Source of the DNA: Janthinobacterium sp051380735
Lineage (GTDB): Bacteria > Pseudomonadota > Gammaproteobacteria > Burkholderiales > Burkholderiaceae_D
NCBI RefSeq assembly: GCF_051380735.1
Contig: NZ_JBNYXQ010000005.1
Location: 289,983-353,982, forward strand
Direction of reading: 5' to 3'
Length of the DNA: 64,000 bases
Positions within the stretch are counted from its first letter, which is position 1, and every line of letters begins with the position of its first letter. This document shows, one piece after another, positions 53,318-62,078 of this stretch. The translations under genes and the position numbers were made by a program. The notes under the pieces were generated by a model, which saw nothing but the letters and a program-made list of their open reading frames with translations, searched no databases and was not told where the DNA came from.

Positions 53318-55755
53318 GAGGCCATCGACACGCTGTACCAATAACGTGGATAGGCATTCCGATACGACTCAATTGCCACGTCCTGCCCGAAATGCATGGT
53401 GATCGCACCTGCCACATCTGTTCTCAACCGTACGATGCCCATGTCGCCATAGCGTTGGTAGACCTGCGCCTTCGGGTGCTTGTAGCGGTTGCGATACCCC
53501 ACCTGGAAGATCGCCAGCGACGGCTGGACCGTACTCAGGAAAGCTGGCGTTGACGATGTGCCACTGCCATGGTGCGGCGCCAGCAACACGTCGGCGGAAA
53601 GTTGTCCTGCCGAGCGTGCCAGTAATGCAGCTTCCTGCTCTGCCTCGATATCGCCGGCCAGCAATATCGCATGCTTGCCGGCGGTGATTTTCAAGGTGCA
53701 GCTGCGGGCGTTCGGTTTCAGGCTGATATCGTGATGGGCTTCGGCCAGCGGATGCAGCATGTCAAAATGCACGCCGTCCCAGGTCCAGCTCTGCCCTGCC
53801 TCGCAGCGCAGGTGCGGCCGGGACAGTCGCCGCTGGAAGTCCACAGCCGGGTGGCCATCGGGCAAGGACGATGACAGCCAGCCGACGGGCAGGTTTTCCA
53901 GCAGCGACAAGGCGCCGCCCGCATGGTCGATGTCGCTGTGCGAAATCATCAGGCCATCGAGCATGCCTATGCCCCGTGCGCGCAAGTAAGGCACGATGAC
54001 GCGGCTGGCGCCGTCGGAATCAAGGCCATAGGCCGGGCCCGTGTCGTACAGCAAGCGGTGCTTGTGCGTTTCCACCAGCAGCGCCATGCCCTGGCCCACG
54101 TCGAAGGCGGTCACCCATAGCTGGCCGGGTGGCGGGGTCGATGGCATGGCCGTCAGCAGCGGAAGCCAGCTCAGCATGCCGGCCCAGCGGTGTGGCCAGC
54201 CGCGCGGCGCCAGCAACCACAGCGTACCAAAAACAGCCCAGCAAAAACTCCATGCCGGCGGTACCGGCGCGGTCCAGACGGCGAAGCGCCGTGCGCCCAG
54301 CCAGTCCAGCACCTGCGCCAGCATCTGTACGAGAAAATGCGCGAGCAGCAGTATCCAGTCGGACAACGGCGCGGGCAGCACGCTGCCCAGCAGCGACAAG
54401 GGCGTGACCAGCAGGCTGATGACAGGTATCGCCAGCGCATTGGCGACGGGCGACACCAGTGACACCTGCGCGAACAGCAGCATGGTGAGCGGCACCAGCC
54501 CCGCCGTCACCACATATTGCGTATGCGCGCCCAGCGCAAGCGCCATCTTTGCCCGCTGCCAGCGGCTGGCGTCCAACTCCGGGTGACTGGCCATGCGGCC
54601 CACCGTGGCGTACAAAATGGTGGCGACTGCCCCGAACGACAGCCAGAAGCCGGGCCATAGCACGGCCCACGGGTCGATCACCACCACCACGCCCAGGGCC
54701 AGGCACAGCACATGGGTAATGCTGGTGATGCGGCCCAGCCACAGGGCCAGCGCCACCACGGCCAGCATATACAAGGTGCGCTGGGCCGGCACGCCGAAAC
54801 CGGCCAGCAACACATACAGCAAGGCGGCCACGACGCCAGCCAGCGCGGCCACTTTTTGCGCTGGCAGCAGCAAGGGCAGCTGGCGGCCGGTGAAAAACGA
54901 GCGCCGCCACAGGGCGCCGGCGGCCAGCGCGAACATGCCGGCGATCATGGTGATATGCAAACCCGAAATGGAAATAAGGTGGCTGACACCAGTGCGATTG
55001 AATACCTGCCAGTCCGACTGCGGTATCGCGCGCTGGTCACCGACCACCAGCGCCACGATCACGCCCGCACAGGGCTTGCCGTGCAGGCTGCGCATAATGC
55101 GCGCACGCAGCGCGGCGCGGCTGGCCTGCACCACATTGTTGAAACCGGGCACAAAGCTGTCGAGGCGCACATTTGGCGTGTCCATGCGCGGCGCCGGCCG
55201 CACATAGCCGGTGGCACGCACGCCCTGCTCGAGCAGCCACACTTCGTAGTCAAAACCCTGCGGATTCGCGTTGCCGTGCGGGCGCTGCAAACGCACCGTC
55301 AGTTGCCAGCGCTGGCCCGGCTGCACGTCGCCCACTTCATTGGTGATTTCATCACGAAAACCGGCATACCAAGATAGCGCGAGCAGCGGTGGCACCTCGG
55401 CGCCGACAGCCGTTTCAACGGCAAAATTGAAGCGCACGCCCTGCTGGAATCGATACGGCAGGCTGGCGACCGTACCCACCACGGTGATGTCGCGGCCTTC
55501 GTCGGCCAGCGCCAACTGCGGCGCCAGAGCCAGTTGCGCCAGCCACGCGGCCCAGTAAAAACCCAGTGCCAAGCCACAGACCAGCGCAGCCATCATTTTC
55601 ACGACCGGGTGGCGCCGCCGCAGCAGCAGCAAGGCGCCCACACCAGCGACCAGTATCAGGGCCAAGGCCAGTAACAGGCCAGGTCGCTGCGGCAGGCGAG
55701 CTTGCGTCTGCAGCCATGCGGCGCCAAAGACAAAGGCAAGGAGATGGAGACGCAT
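53311..55755 (-). CDS. comEC: ComEC/Rec2 DNA-uptake channel
   Basis: An 814-residue inner-membrane protein for import of single-stranded DNA in natural transformation. It has an N-terminal DUF4131 domain, the Competence domain (about 230-500: SHLISISGLHITMIAGMF, in which the SGLH motif is typical), and a C-terminal metallo-beta-lactamase-like domain (ISHSDIDHAGGALSLLE, LLAPHHGSGTSST). Length and order match intact ComEC. The start ATG at 55755 has no obvious ribosome site. It diverges from the SUV3-like helicase gene. Other competence genes are not in the window. Confidence 0.93.
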   Translation of the reverse strand: MRLHLLAFVFGAAWLQTQARLPQRPGLLLALALILVAGVGALLLLRRRHPVVKMMAALVCGLALGFYWAAWLAQLALAPQLALADEGRDITVVGTVASLPYRFQQGVRFNFAVETAVGAEVPPLLALSWYAGFRDEITNEVGDVQPGQRWQLTVRLQRPHGNANPQGFDYEVWLLEQGVRATGYVRPAPRMDTPNVRLDSFVPGFNNVVQASRAALRARIMRSLHGKPCAGVIVALVVGDQRAIPQSDWQVFNRTGVSHLISISGLHITMIAGMFALAAGALWRRSFFTGRQLPLLLPAQKVAALAGVVAALLYVLLAGFGVPAQRTLYMLAVVALALWLGRITSITHVLCLALGVVVVIDPWAVLWPGFWLSFGAVATILYATVGRMASHPELDASRWQRAKMALALGAHTQYVVTAGLVPLTMLLFAQVSLVSPVANALAIPVISLLVTPLSLLGSVLPAPLSDWILLLAHFLVQMLAQVLDWLGARRFAVWTAPVPPAWSFCWAVFGTLWLLAPRGWPHRWAGMLSWLPLLTAMPSTPPPGQLWVTAFDVGQGMALLVETHKHRLLYDTGPAYGLDSDGASRVIVPYLRARGIGMLDGLMISHSDIDHAGGALSLLENLPVGWLSSSLPDGHPAVDFQRRLSRPHLRCEAGQSWTWDGVHFDMLHPLAEAHHDISLKPNARSCTLKITAGKHAILLAGDIEAEQEAALLARSAGQLSADVLLAPHHGSGTSSTPAFLSTVQPSLAIFQVGYRNRYKHPKAQVYQRYGDMGIVRLRTDVAGAITMHFGQDVAIESYRNAYPRYWYSVSMASK

Positions 55756-55850
55756 GATCAGTTTGCGGCGGTCATATAAACAGCGGGTCGCTTACTGTAG
55801 CCCTGTCGTCCAGGCGCCGGTTTGCGCCAAATCATCGCTGCCGGGCACGG

Positions 55851-55856
55851 TATAAT
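55851..55856 (+). promoter_or_regulatory. Candidate -10 box (TATAAT) for the SUV3-like helicase
   Basis: TATAAT lies 31 bases before the ATG at 55888, so transcription would begin after the alternative start at 55822; this argues for the shorter protein. No strong -35. Confidence 0.5.
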
Positions 55857-55887
55857 CGCTGCTGCACCCTCGACACCCAGGCATTTC

Positions 55888-57885
55888 ATGACTTCCTCCG
55901 CAACTCCAGGCCAGCCAGGCCACATCGCTAACGATTCATCAGACCTCGCCGAAGACCATCACGACGCCACCCTGGTCGCGGAACTGGGCGAACTGGCCGA
56001 ACATGTACGGCTGGTGAAGATGGAAGGCCGCGTGTTCCTGCGCTTTTCGGGCGAGGTGCGGGCCGGCGAGCTGCGCGTGCCGTATGCGCTGGTGCCCGCG
56101 CAGGGCGTGCTGGCGCGGCCGGCCAAATGGCGCAAGATGGATCGCGAGGCCAAGCTGGCGCTGGTACGCGAGCGTGCCGGGCAAGCCGTGTATGACGAAC
56201 TGCGCCAGCATGTGATCGATTTCGTGGCCGATATCGCCGGCCAGAGCGAAGATGTCGAAGCCGACCCGATGCTGTTCCTGCATACCCTGGCCGACATGCA
56301 GACGTCGGAGCCGGCCGGCATGGTGTTCGACCGCATTCGCCAGCGTTTCAACCATGCGATCGAGCGCCAGCAGGAAGAACAGTATGCCACGCGCACGCGC
56401 CAGAGCATCAACCTGGCCGAGTATCCGGCCTCGTTCGAGATGGCGCGCCGGTTGCCGCGCCGCTTTATCGCCCTGCTGGGGCCCACCAATTCGGGCAAGA
56501 CGCACCGCGCGATGGAAGCACTGGTGAAAGCGAAAAGCGGCGTCTACCTGGCGCCGCTGCGGCTGCTGGCACTGGAAAACTACGAGCGCCTGCTGGAAGC
56601 GCGGCCGCACGGCAAACCGCTGGCCGTCAACCTGATCACGGGCGAAGAGCGGCGCACGGTCGACGACGCCACCCATGTGGCCAGCACGGTGGAAATGCTG
56701 GAGACGAAAACCGTGGTCGAGGTGGCCGTGATCGACGAGATCCAGATGCTGGCCGACCCGGACCGGGGCGCGGCCTGGACGGCGGCGGTGTGCGGCGCGC
56801 CGGCGCATACCGTCTACCTGGTGGGCGCACCGGAAGCGCGGCGCGCCATCGAGGCGCTGGCCGAACGGCTCGAATGCCCGCTGGAAGTGCACGTACTGAA
56901 GCGCATGGCGCCGCTGTCGATGGAGCCCACCGCCGTGCGCAAGGTGCGCAACCTGCGCCGTGGCGACGCGGTCATCGCGTTTTCGCGCCGCGAGGTGCTG
57001 ATGTGGCGCGACATGATCACCGAAACCGGGCTGTCGGTGGCCACCGTGTATGGCAATCTGTCGCCCGAAGTACGGCGCGCGCAGGCGCAGCGCTTTCGCG
57101 ACGGCACGGCCGATGTGGTGGTCGGTACCGATGCGCTGGCGATGGGCCTGAACATGCCGATCGCGCGCATCGTGATGACCACCAGCGTCAAGTACAACGG
57201 CCGCGAAGAGGAAGAGATTTCGGCCGCGCTGGCGCGCCAGATCGCCGGGCGTGCTGGCCGCTACGGCGTGCATGAAGAGGGGCTGGTGGCCGGCTACGAC
57301 AATGAAACGCATGAAGTGATGCGCGCCCTGCTGAAGGAAAAACTGCACCCTCTGAGCACCAGCGGCTTTGCCGTGGCGCCGTCGCTCGAGCATTTGCACC
57401 GGATTTCGTCGGTGACGGGCGAGCAGTCGCTGTCAAAACTGCTGCGCCGCTTCATTCACAATAGCGACGTGCCGGACGGTTTTTTCTTCCCGCGCATTAC
57501 CGAAGACCAGAAAGAACGCGCGCTGTGGCTCGACACCCTGCCGCTCTCCGTGGCCGACAAGTTCACGCTCTCCCTGGTGCCGATTTCAAGCAAGGTGCCG
57601 TCCTTGCAAACGGCGTGGGAACACTGGGCGAAGAATCTGTCGCTCGGCAAGACCTCTACCCTGCGCCAGCATACTTACGGCGGCGGCACGCAGAATTTGC
57701 AGCAGGTGGAAGACACCTGCCGCTATTACTCGGCGTATGCCTGGCTCAGCTACCGCCTGCCCGAATTCTTCCCCGACATCGAAGTGGCGCAAACTCTGTC
57801 GCGCGATGCGTCCGAACGGGTCGACTCCATCCTGCGTGCACACAATGCCGCGTCGCGCGGGCGCGCGGGCAAAAAGTTCAGATAG
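55888..57885 (+). CDS. SUV3-like ATP-dependent RNA helicase
   Basis: A 665-residue superfamily-2 helicase. Walker A GPTNSGKTH is at about 197-205, motif II DEIQ at 283-286, and motif VI QIAGRAGRYG further on; FTSGHRR-type motifs are replaced by the SUV3 pattern (LAPLRLLALENYERLL, VIAFSRREVL, VVVGTDALAMGLNMPI). The C-terminus has the SUV3 helical region. SUV3 in mitochondria works with RNA-degrading enzymes; the bacterial homologues' role is unknown, with RNA turnover inferred. The start at 55888 follows a TATAAT box at 55851. No partner nuclease is adjacent. Confidence 0.85.
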   Translation: MTSSATPGQPGHIANDSSDLAEDHHDATLVAELGELAEHVRLVKMEGRVFLRFSGEVRAGELRVPYALVPAQGVLARPAKWRKMDREAKLALVRERAGQAVYDELRQHVIDFVADIAGQSEDVEADPMLFLHTLADMQTSEPAGMVFDRIRQRFNHAIERQQEEQYATRTRQSINLAEYPASFEMARRLPRRFIALLGPTNSGKTHRAMEALVKAKSGVYLAPLRLLALENYERLLEARPHGKPLAVNLITGEERRTVDDATHVASTVEMLETKTVVEVAVIDEIQMLADPDRGAAWTAAVCGAPAHTVYLVGAPEARRAIEALAERLECPLEVHVLKRMAPLSMEPTAVRKVRNLRRGDAVIAFSRREVLMWRDMITETGLSVATVYGNLSPEVRRAQAQRFRDGTADVVVGTDALAMGLNMPIARIVMTTSVKYNGREEEEISAALARQIAGRAGRYGVHEEGLVAGYDNETHEVMRALLKEKLHPLSTSGFAVAPSLEHLHRISSVTGEQSLSKLLRRFIHNSDVPDGFFFPRITEDQKERALWLDTLPLSVADKFTLSLVPISSKVPSLQTAWEHWAKNLSLGKTSTLRQHTYGGGTQNLQQVEDTCRYYSAYAWLSYRLPEFFPDIEVAQTLSRDASERVDSILRAHNAASRGRAGKKFR

Positions 57886-57897
57886 CCAGGTCGCTGT

Positions 57898-59121
57898 TCA
57901 GGGTTTGGCCGGTGCGGCGTAATGCAGCTTCAACACCAGCCCGTTATGATCGTCGGCCAGGTAGATGTCGCCGTCCTGGCCCTGCTTCACATCGACCGGC
58001 GCGCCCCTGCCCTGCTTGCCCTTGCGCTCCCAGTTGCCGATCAGCTCGACCGTTTTTCCCAACGGCGCGCCGGCTGCATCGGGCATCAGCGCCACCAGGC
58101 GGTGGCCATTGGCACGGTAGCCGTGGTAGCCGATAATCAGGCTGTTTTTGTAGATGGCGGGAAAACGGCTGGCCGTGTAAAAGGTCATGCCCAGTGGCGC
58201 CGCGTGACCGGGCAGCAGCCGCTGCGGCACGGTGTATCTGGCGGCGCAATCGGTGTTCGGATATTCGGGGCTGGCCACGTTGTTGTCGTAGCAATAGGGC
58301 CAGCCGTAATGCTGGCCCGCTTTGACGAGATTGAGTTCATCGTGCGGCAGGTTCTCGTCGCTTTTCAGTTGCGGCATGGCGGCCTGGATCGCGTCACGCG
58401 AATTTTCCGCCTGCCACAGGGCGCCGGTAGCCGGGTGAAAGGCCAGCGCCATCGAATTGCGCAAGCCGTGCACGTAGGTACTCCAGCTGCTGACGGTGCC
58501 GGCCGGCCAGGCCATCTTGTATTCGCGAATCGCCCCCAGCGCTTCCTTGCCTTCGCCACTGGCACACGGTTTGCTGGCGTCCGGCGCCTTGCTGTCCTTG
58601 CCTTCGCAATGGTCGGTGTTTGATCCCACGTTCACAAACAGATCGCCGGCCGGACTGAAGCGCATATTGGTCAGCGGATGCAGGCCCAGGCCCGGCAAGC
58701 GCGGCGTCTTTGCGGTGCCGCCGATCACGTCGGTGATGGTGGCCGGGTCGCGCAGGTCGAAGCGGAAGATGCGCCCTACCACGCCCACATACACCATGCC
58801 GTCCGGCCCCTGCACGATGCCGTTCGGGCGGTCGAGTTTGTCGAGCAACTGCTTGCGCTCGAACTTGCCGTCTGCCTGGCGCTTGAGCAGCCACAACTTG
58901 CCCTGGTTTGCCGCCCAGCCGGCCATGTCGGTGACCAGCACGTCGCCATTCGTCAGCGGCAGCACGCCGCGCGGAAACTTCATGCCGTCGCCCAGCACGC
59001 CGACGCAAAAACCGGCCGGCGTAGTCACATCCAGACGGGGCAAGCCGTCGCACAGATCGGCCGCCATGGCGGGTGCCGACAAACAGCTGGCCAGCGCCGC
59101 GGCAAGTATTTTCTTATTCAT
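57898..59121 (-). CDS. PQQ-type sugar (sorbosone) dehydrogenase-like secreted protein
   Basis: A 407-residue periplasmic protein with a signal peptide ending at about residue 20 (LSAPAMAADL). The six-bladed beta-propeller of glucose/sorbosone dehydrogenases is recognisable: LDRPNGIVQGPDGMVYV, FSPAGDLFVNVGSNTDHCEGK, WSTYVHGLRNSMALAFHP and GWPYCYDNN. The enzyme uses PQQ in relatives; the sugar is unknown. It is the last gene of a run that includes TatD, LolD and the LolC/E pair; the TatD stop lies one base before its start. Confidence 0.82.
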   Translation of the reverse strand: MNKKILAAALASCLSAPAMAADLCDGLPRLDVTTPAGFCVGVLGDGMKFPRGVLPLTNGDVLVTDMAGWAANQGKLWLLKRQADGKFERKQLLDKLDRPNGIVQGPDGMVYVGVVGRIFRFDLRDPATITDVIGGTAKTPRLPGLGLHPLTNMRFSPAGDLFVNVGSNTDHCEGKDSKAPDASKPCASGEGKEALGAIREYKMAWPAGTVSSWSTYVHGLRNSMALAFHPATGALWQAENSRDAIQAAMPQLKSDENLPHDELNLVKAGQHYGWPYCYDNNVASPEYPNTDCAARYTVPQRLLPGHAAPLGMTFYTASRFPAIYKNSLIIGYHGYRANGHRLVALMPDAAGAPLGKTVELIGNWERKGKQGRGAPVDVKQGQDGDIYLADDHNGLVLKLHYAAPAKP

Positions 59122-59122
59122 G

Positions 59123-59926
59123 TTAGCTTTCCATCAAGGGTAGGCGCGGCATCACCGCGCGGGCGTTGGCGCTGGTCTGCACCGCCACTTCGGCCAGGTC
59201 AATACCGCGCAGTTCGGCCAGCACGGCGCCGATGCGGGGCAGTTGTTCCGGGCTGTTGCGGCCAGGGTGTATCCAGGCAGGGGAAATATCGGGTGCATCG
59301 GTTTCCAGCACGATGGCGGACAGCGGCAAGTCGCTTGCCATGCTGCGTATCTGCAAGGCACGCGTAAAGGTCATGGCGCCGCCGAAACCGAGCTTGAAAC
59401 CGAGGTCGATATAGCCTTGCGCCTGTTGAAAACTGCCGTTGAAGGCGTGCGCGATGCCGCCGTTGGGGCGGATCTGGCGCGCATGTTTGAGTACGATATC
59501 CTGCGAGCGGCGCACATGGGCCAGCACCGGCAGGTCGAAATCGCGGGCGATTTTCAGCTGCTCGCGCAAAAAGTGTTCCTGTTTGGCGCGCATCGCCGGT
59601 TCCTTCAGCATGGGAATAAAGAAGTCCAGGCCGATCTCGCCGATGGCGACAAAGCGCGGGTCCTGCATCGCTGCTGCCACGGCCTCGCGCAGCGCCAGCA
59701 AATCGTCCTCGGTGGCATGCGGCACGTAGATCGGGTGGATGCCCAGTGCATAGCAGCCGTTCGGCGCGGCGTGGGCCAGCTCGCGCACGATGGCAAAGTT
59801 CGCCATCTCGACGGCGGGAATCACGATCATCGCCACGCCCAGTTGCCCGGCGCGCTGCGCCACCGGCAGCGAGTCGGCGCCGAATTCATGGGCATCCAGG
59901 TGGCAATGGGTATCAATCCACAGCAT
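59123..59926 (-). CDS. tatD: TatD-family metal-dependent hydrolase
   Basis: A 267-residue TIM-barrel hydrolase. Metal-site motifs: IDTHCHLDAHEF, GEIGLDFF, PVLAHVRRS and HAFNGS, then ETDAPDISPAW. TatD homologues act as 3'-5' DNA or RNA exonucleases in DNA repair and degradation. The start ATG at 59926 is 9 bases after the LolD stop. Family length is complete. Confidence 0.9.
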   Translation of the reverse strand: MLWIDTHCHLDAHEFGADSLPVAQRAGQLGVAMIVIPAVEMANFAIVRELAHAAPNGCYALGIHPIYVPHATEDDLLALREAVAAAMQDPRFVAIGEIGLDFFIPMLKEPAMRAKQEHFLREQLKIARDFDLPVLAHVRRSQDIVLKHARQIRPNGGIAHAFNGSFQQAQGYIDLGFKLGFGGAMTFTRALQIRSMASDLPLSAIVLETDAPDISPAWIHPGRNSPEQLPRIGAVLAELRGIDLAEVAVQTSANARAVMPRLPLMES

Positions 59927-59935
59927 GATGAGCCC

Positions 59936-60670
59936 TTAATATTGGTAAGGCTGCAGTCCTTCGTCGGTCAGGCGCAGCACGCGGTCGCAGCGCCTGGCCA
60001 GTTCGATATCGTGGGTGACGATCACGAATGCCGTGCCCAGGGTGCGCGACAGTTCGAGCATCAGATCAAAAATCTGTTCGGCCGTGGCGTGATCGAGGTT
60101 GCCGGTCGGCTCGTCGGCCAGCACGCAGGCCGGCTGCGTCACCAGAGCGCGGGCCAGCGCCACGCGCTGGCGTTCGCCGCCAGACAATTCACCGGGCGTA
60201 TGCGTGACGCGCTTGGCCAGGTTGACGCGCGCCAGTATCTGCTGCGCCAGGTCGGTGGCCGGCGCACGCTTCATGCGCCGTATCATCAAAGGCATGGCGA
60301 CGTTGTCCAGCGCCGAAAATTCCGGCAGCAGATGGTGGAACTGATAGACAAAACCGAGCGAGGCGTTGCGCAAGTCGCCGCGCGCCTTTTCGCTCAGGGT
60401 GGCGAAGTCTTTCCCCAGCAGGGAGACGCTGCCGCTGCTGGGCGTATCGAGGCCGCCCAGCAGATGCAGCAGGGTCGATTTGCCGGAACCGGAAGCGCCG
60501 ACGATGGCCACGCGTTCGCCGCGATGGATATCGATATCGATGCCGGCCAGTACCTGCACCTTGTAGCTGCCCTGGGTAAACGTCTTGCCCAGGCCACGGC
60601 AGGAAAGCACCACTGGCGCGGCGGTCGGGGTAGACGGAACGGTATTTTTATTCAGATCGGTCATGGTCAT
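59936..60670 (-). CDS. lolD: Lipoprotein-releasing ABC ATPase LolD
   Basis: A 244-residue ATPase of the LolCDE complex that extracts lipoproteins from the inner membrane for LolA. Walker A GASGSGKST, LolD-typical LLGGLDTPSSGSVSLLGKD, signature LSGGERQRVALARAL, and Walker B VLADEPTGNLD are present. The start is ATG 60670 or 60664. It follows the second permease gene by 9 bases and so belongs to their operon. Confidence 0.94.
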   Translation of the reverse strand: MTMTDLNKNTVPSTPTAAPVVLSCRGLGKTFTQGSYKVQVLAGIDIDIHRGERVAIVGASGSGKSTLLHLLGGLDTPSSGSVSLLGKDFATLSEKARGDLRNASLGFVYQFHHLLPEFSALDNVAMPLMIRRMKRAPATDLAQQILARVNLAKRVTHTPGELSGGERQRVALARALVTQPACVLADEPTGNLDHATAEQIFDLMLELSRTLGTAFVIVTHDIELARRCDRVLRLTDEGLQPYQY

Positions 60671-60679
60671 GCTCTCAAG

Positions 60680-61945
60680 TTATTCGTAGCGCAGGGCTTC
60701 GGCCGGCTTCACGCGGGCGGCCCACCAGCTTGGATACAGGGTCGCCAGAAAGGCAAGCATCACGGCCAGCACGCCGATCTTCGTGACATCGGGCCAGCGC
60801 AGGTCGGACGGCACGGTGCTGATGAAGTAAATATCCTTGGACAGGAACTGCACGCCCAGCAGGTGTTCGATAAACGGCACGATGACGTCGATATTCATCG
60901 CCACCAGCACGCCGCCACCGACACCGAGTATCGTGCCCAAAATCCCCACCAGCGCGCCCTGTATCATGAAGATTTTCATGATCGATCCCGGCGAGGCACC
61001 GAGCGTGCGCAAAATGGCGATATCGGCCTGCTTGTCGGTCACCGTCATCACCAGCGTCGACACCAGGTTAAAGGCGGCCACCGCGATGATCAGGGTGAGG
61101 ATAATGAACATCATGCGCTTTTCTGTCTGCACGGCGGCAAACCAGTTGGCGTTCAATTGCGACCAGTCGCGCATGCGCAGGTCGCCCGGCATGGATTTTT
61201 TCAATTCTTGCGCCACCTGCGGCGCGCGATTCATGTCCACCAGCCGCAGGCGCAGGCCGGATGGGCCTTCCAGGCGCAGCAGCCGCTGGCCGTCTTCGAT
61301 ATTGATAAAGGCCAGGCCGGCATCGAATTCATTATGGCCGGCCTGGAAGATGCCGCTGACGGTAAAGCTGCGCATGCGCGGCAGCACGCCGGCCGGCGTG
61401 ACCTGGCCCTGGGCCAGCATCAGGGTGACTTTTTCGCCAAGGTTCACCCGCAGCGCGCGCGCCAGTTCGATGCCCAGCACGATATTGTAGGTGCCCGGCT
61501 GCAGCGCCTTGAAGCTGCCCATGCGGGTCTGGCCGGCCACGTCCGAGACATTCGGCTCTTCCTCGGGCAGCACGCCGCGCACGATGGCCGGGCGCAGTGC
61601 ATCGTCGCGCAGCAGCATGCCCTGGGTTTCAACAAAAGGAGCAGCGCCCTTGACGGCAGGGTTCTTCAAGGCCTCGGCCTTTTCGGCGCGCCAGTCCGGC
61701 ATGCTGCCGCTGTTGTCGAACACCTCGACATGGGCCAGCACCGACAGCATGCGGTCGGTAACTTCCTTCTGGAAGCCGTTCATGACGGACAGCACGACGA
61801 TCAGGGCCGCCACGCCCAGGCCGATGCCGGCCATCGAGATCAGCGAAATAAAGGAGATAAAACTGTTGCGGCCACTGCGCTTGCCGGCCCGCGTGTAGCG
61901 CAGGCCAACCAGCCATTCAAAGGGAAGATTTTTTAACATGCTCAT
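60680..61945 (-). CDS. lolE: LolC/LolE-family lipoprotein-releasing permease (copy 2)
   Basis: A 421-residue inner-membrane permease. The N-terminal helix (FISFISLISMAGIGLGVAALIVVLSVMNGFQKEV, the LolC/E hallmark) is followed by a periplasmic domain and three C-terminal helices ending WWAARVKPAEALRYE. ATG 61945 (MSMLKNLPFEW) matches the paralogue's MSIIKQLPYEW; the frame extends upstream into the repeat at 61961-61987 but that part is not gene-like. By eye about two thirds of residues match the neighbouring permease (62079-63356). LolC versus LolE naming is arbitrary. Confidence 0.88.
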   Translation of the reverse strand: MSMLKNLPFEWLVGLRYTRAGKRSGRNSFISFISLISMAGIGLGVAALIVVLSVMNGFQKEVTDRMLSVLAHVEVFDNSGSMPDWRAEKAEALKNPAVKGAAPFVETQGMLLRDDALRPAIVRGVLPEEEPNVSDVAGQTRMGSFKALQPGTYNIVLGIELARALRVNLGEKVTLMLAQGQVTPAGVLPRMRSFTVSGIFQAGHNEFDAGLAFINIEDGQRLLRLEGPSGLRLRLVDMNRAPQVAQELKKSMPGDLRMRDWSQLNANWFAAVQTEKRMMFIILTLIIAVAAFNLVSTLVMTVTDKQADIAILRTLGASPGSIMKIFMIQGALVGILGTILGVGGGVLVAMNIDVIVPFIEHLLGVQFLSKDIYFISTVPSDLRWPDVTKIGVLAVMLAFLATLYPSWWAARVKPAEALRYE

Positions 61946-61960
61946 AGCTTCGTTAATTCC

Positions 61961-62061
61961 GGGGTCGGACCCGCTGGGTCCGACCCCAGCACTCTGTTGA
62001 TCAGCCAATGTTACTTGTAATGCAGCAAAAGGCTGGGGTCAGACCCTACGGGTCTGACCCC
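61961..62061. repeat. Composite double-palindrome repeat, copy B
   Basis: Palindrome 1: GGGGTCGGACCC (61961-61972), loop GCT, GGGTCCGACCCC (61976-61987). Palindrome 2: GGGGTCAGACCC (62035-62046), loop TAC, GGGTCTGACCCC (62050-62061). The 47-base spacer ends in AATGCAGCAAAAGGCT, close to the copy A spacer end. It lies between the two LolC/E genes and begins 15 bases upstream of the second gene's ATG. Confidence 0.88.
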
Positions 62062-62078
62062 CTTGCCACGCCAACTAT

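Noticed and set aside
55822..55887. Longer N-terminus of the SUV3-like helicase from 55822
   Set aside because: A TATAAT box lies inside that extension, so it would not be transcribed from that promoter.
59243..61936. A long plus-strand open frame (897 residues) across tatD, lolD and a lolC/E gene
   Set aside because: It spans three well-recognised minus-strand genes and has no conserved motif.
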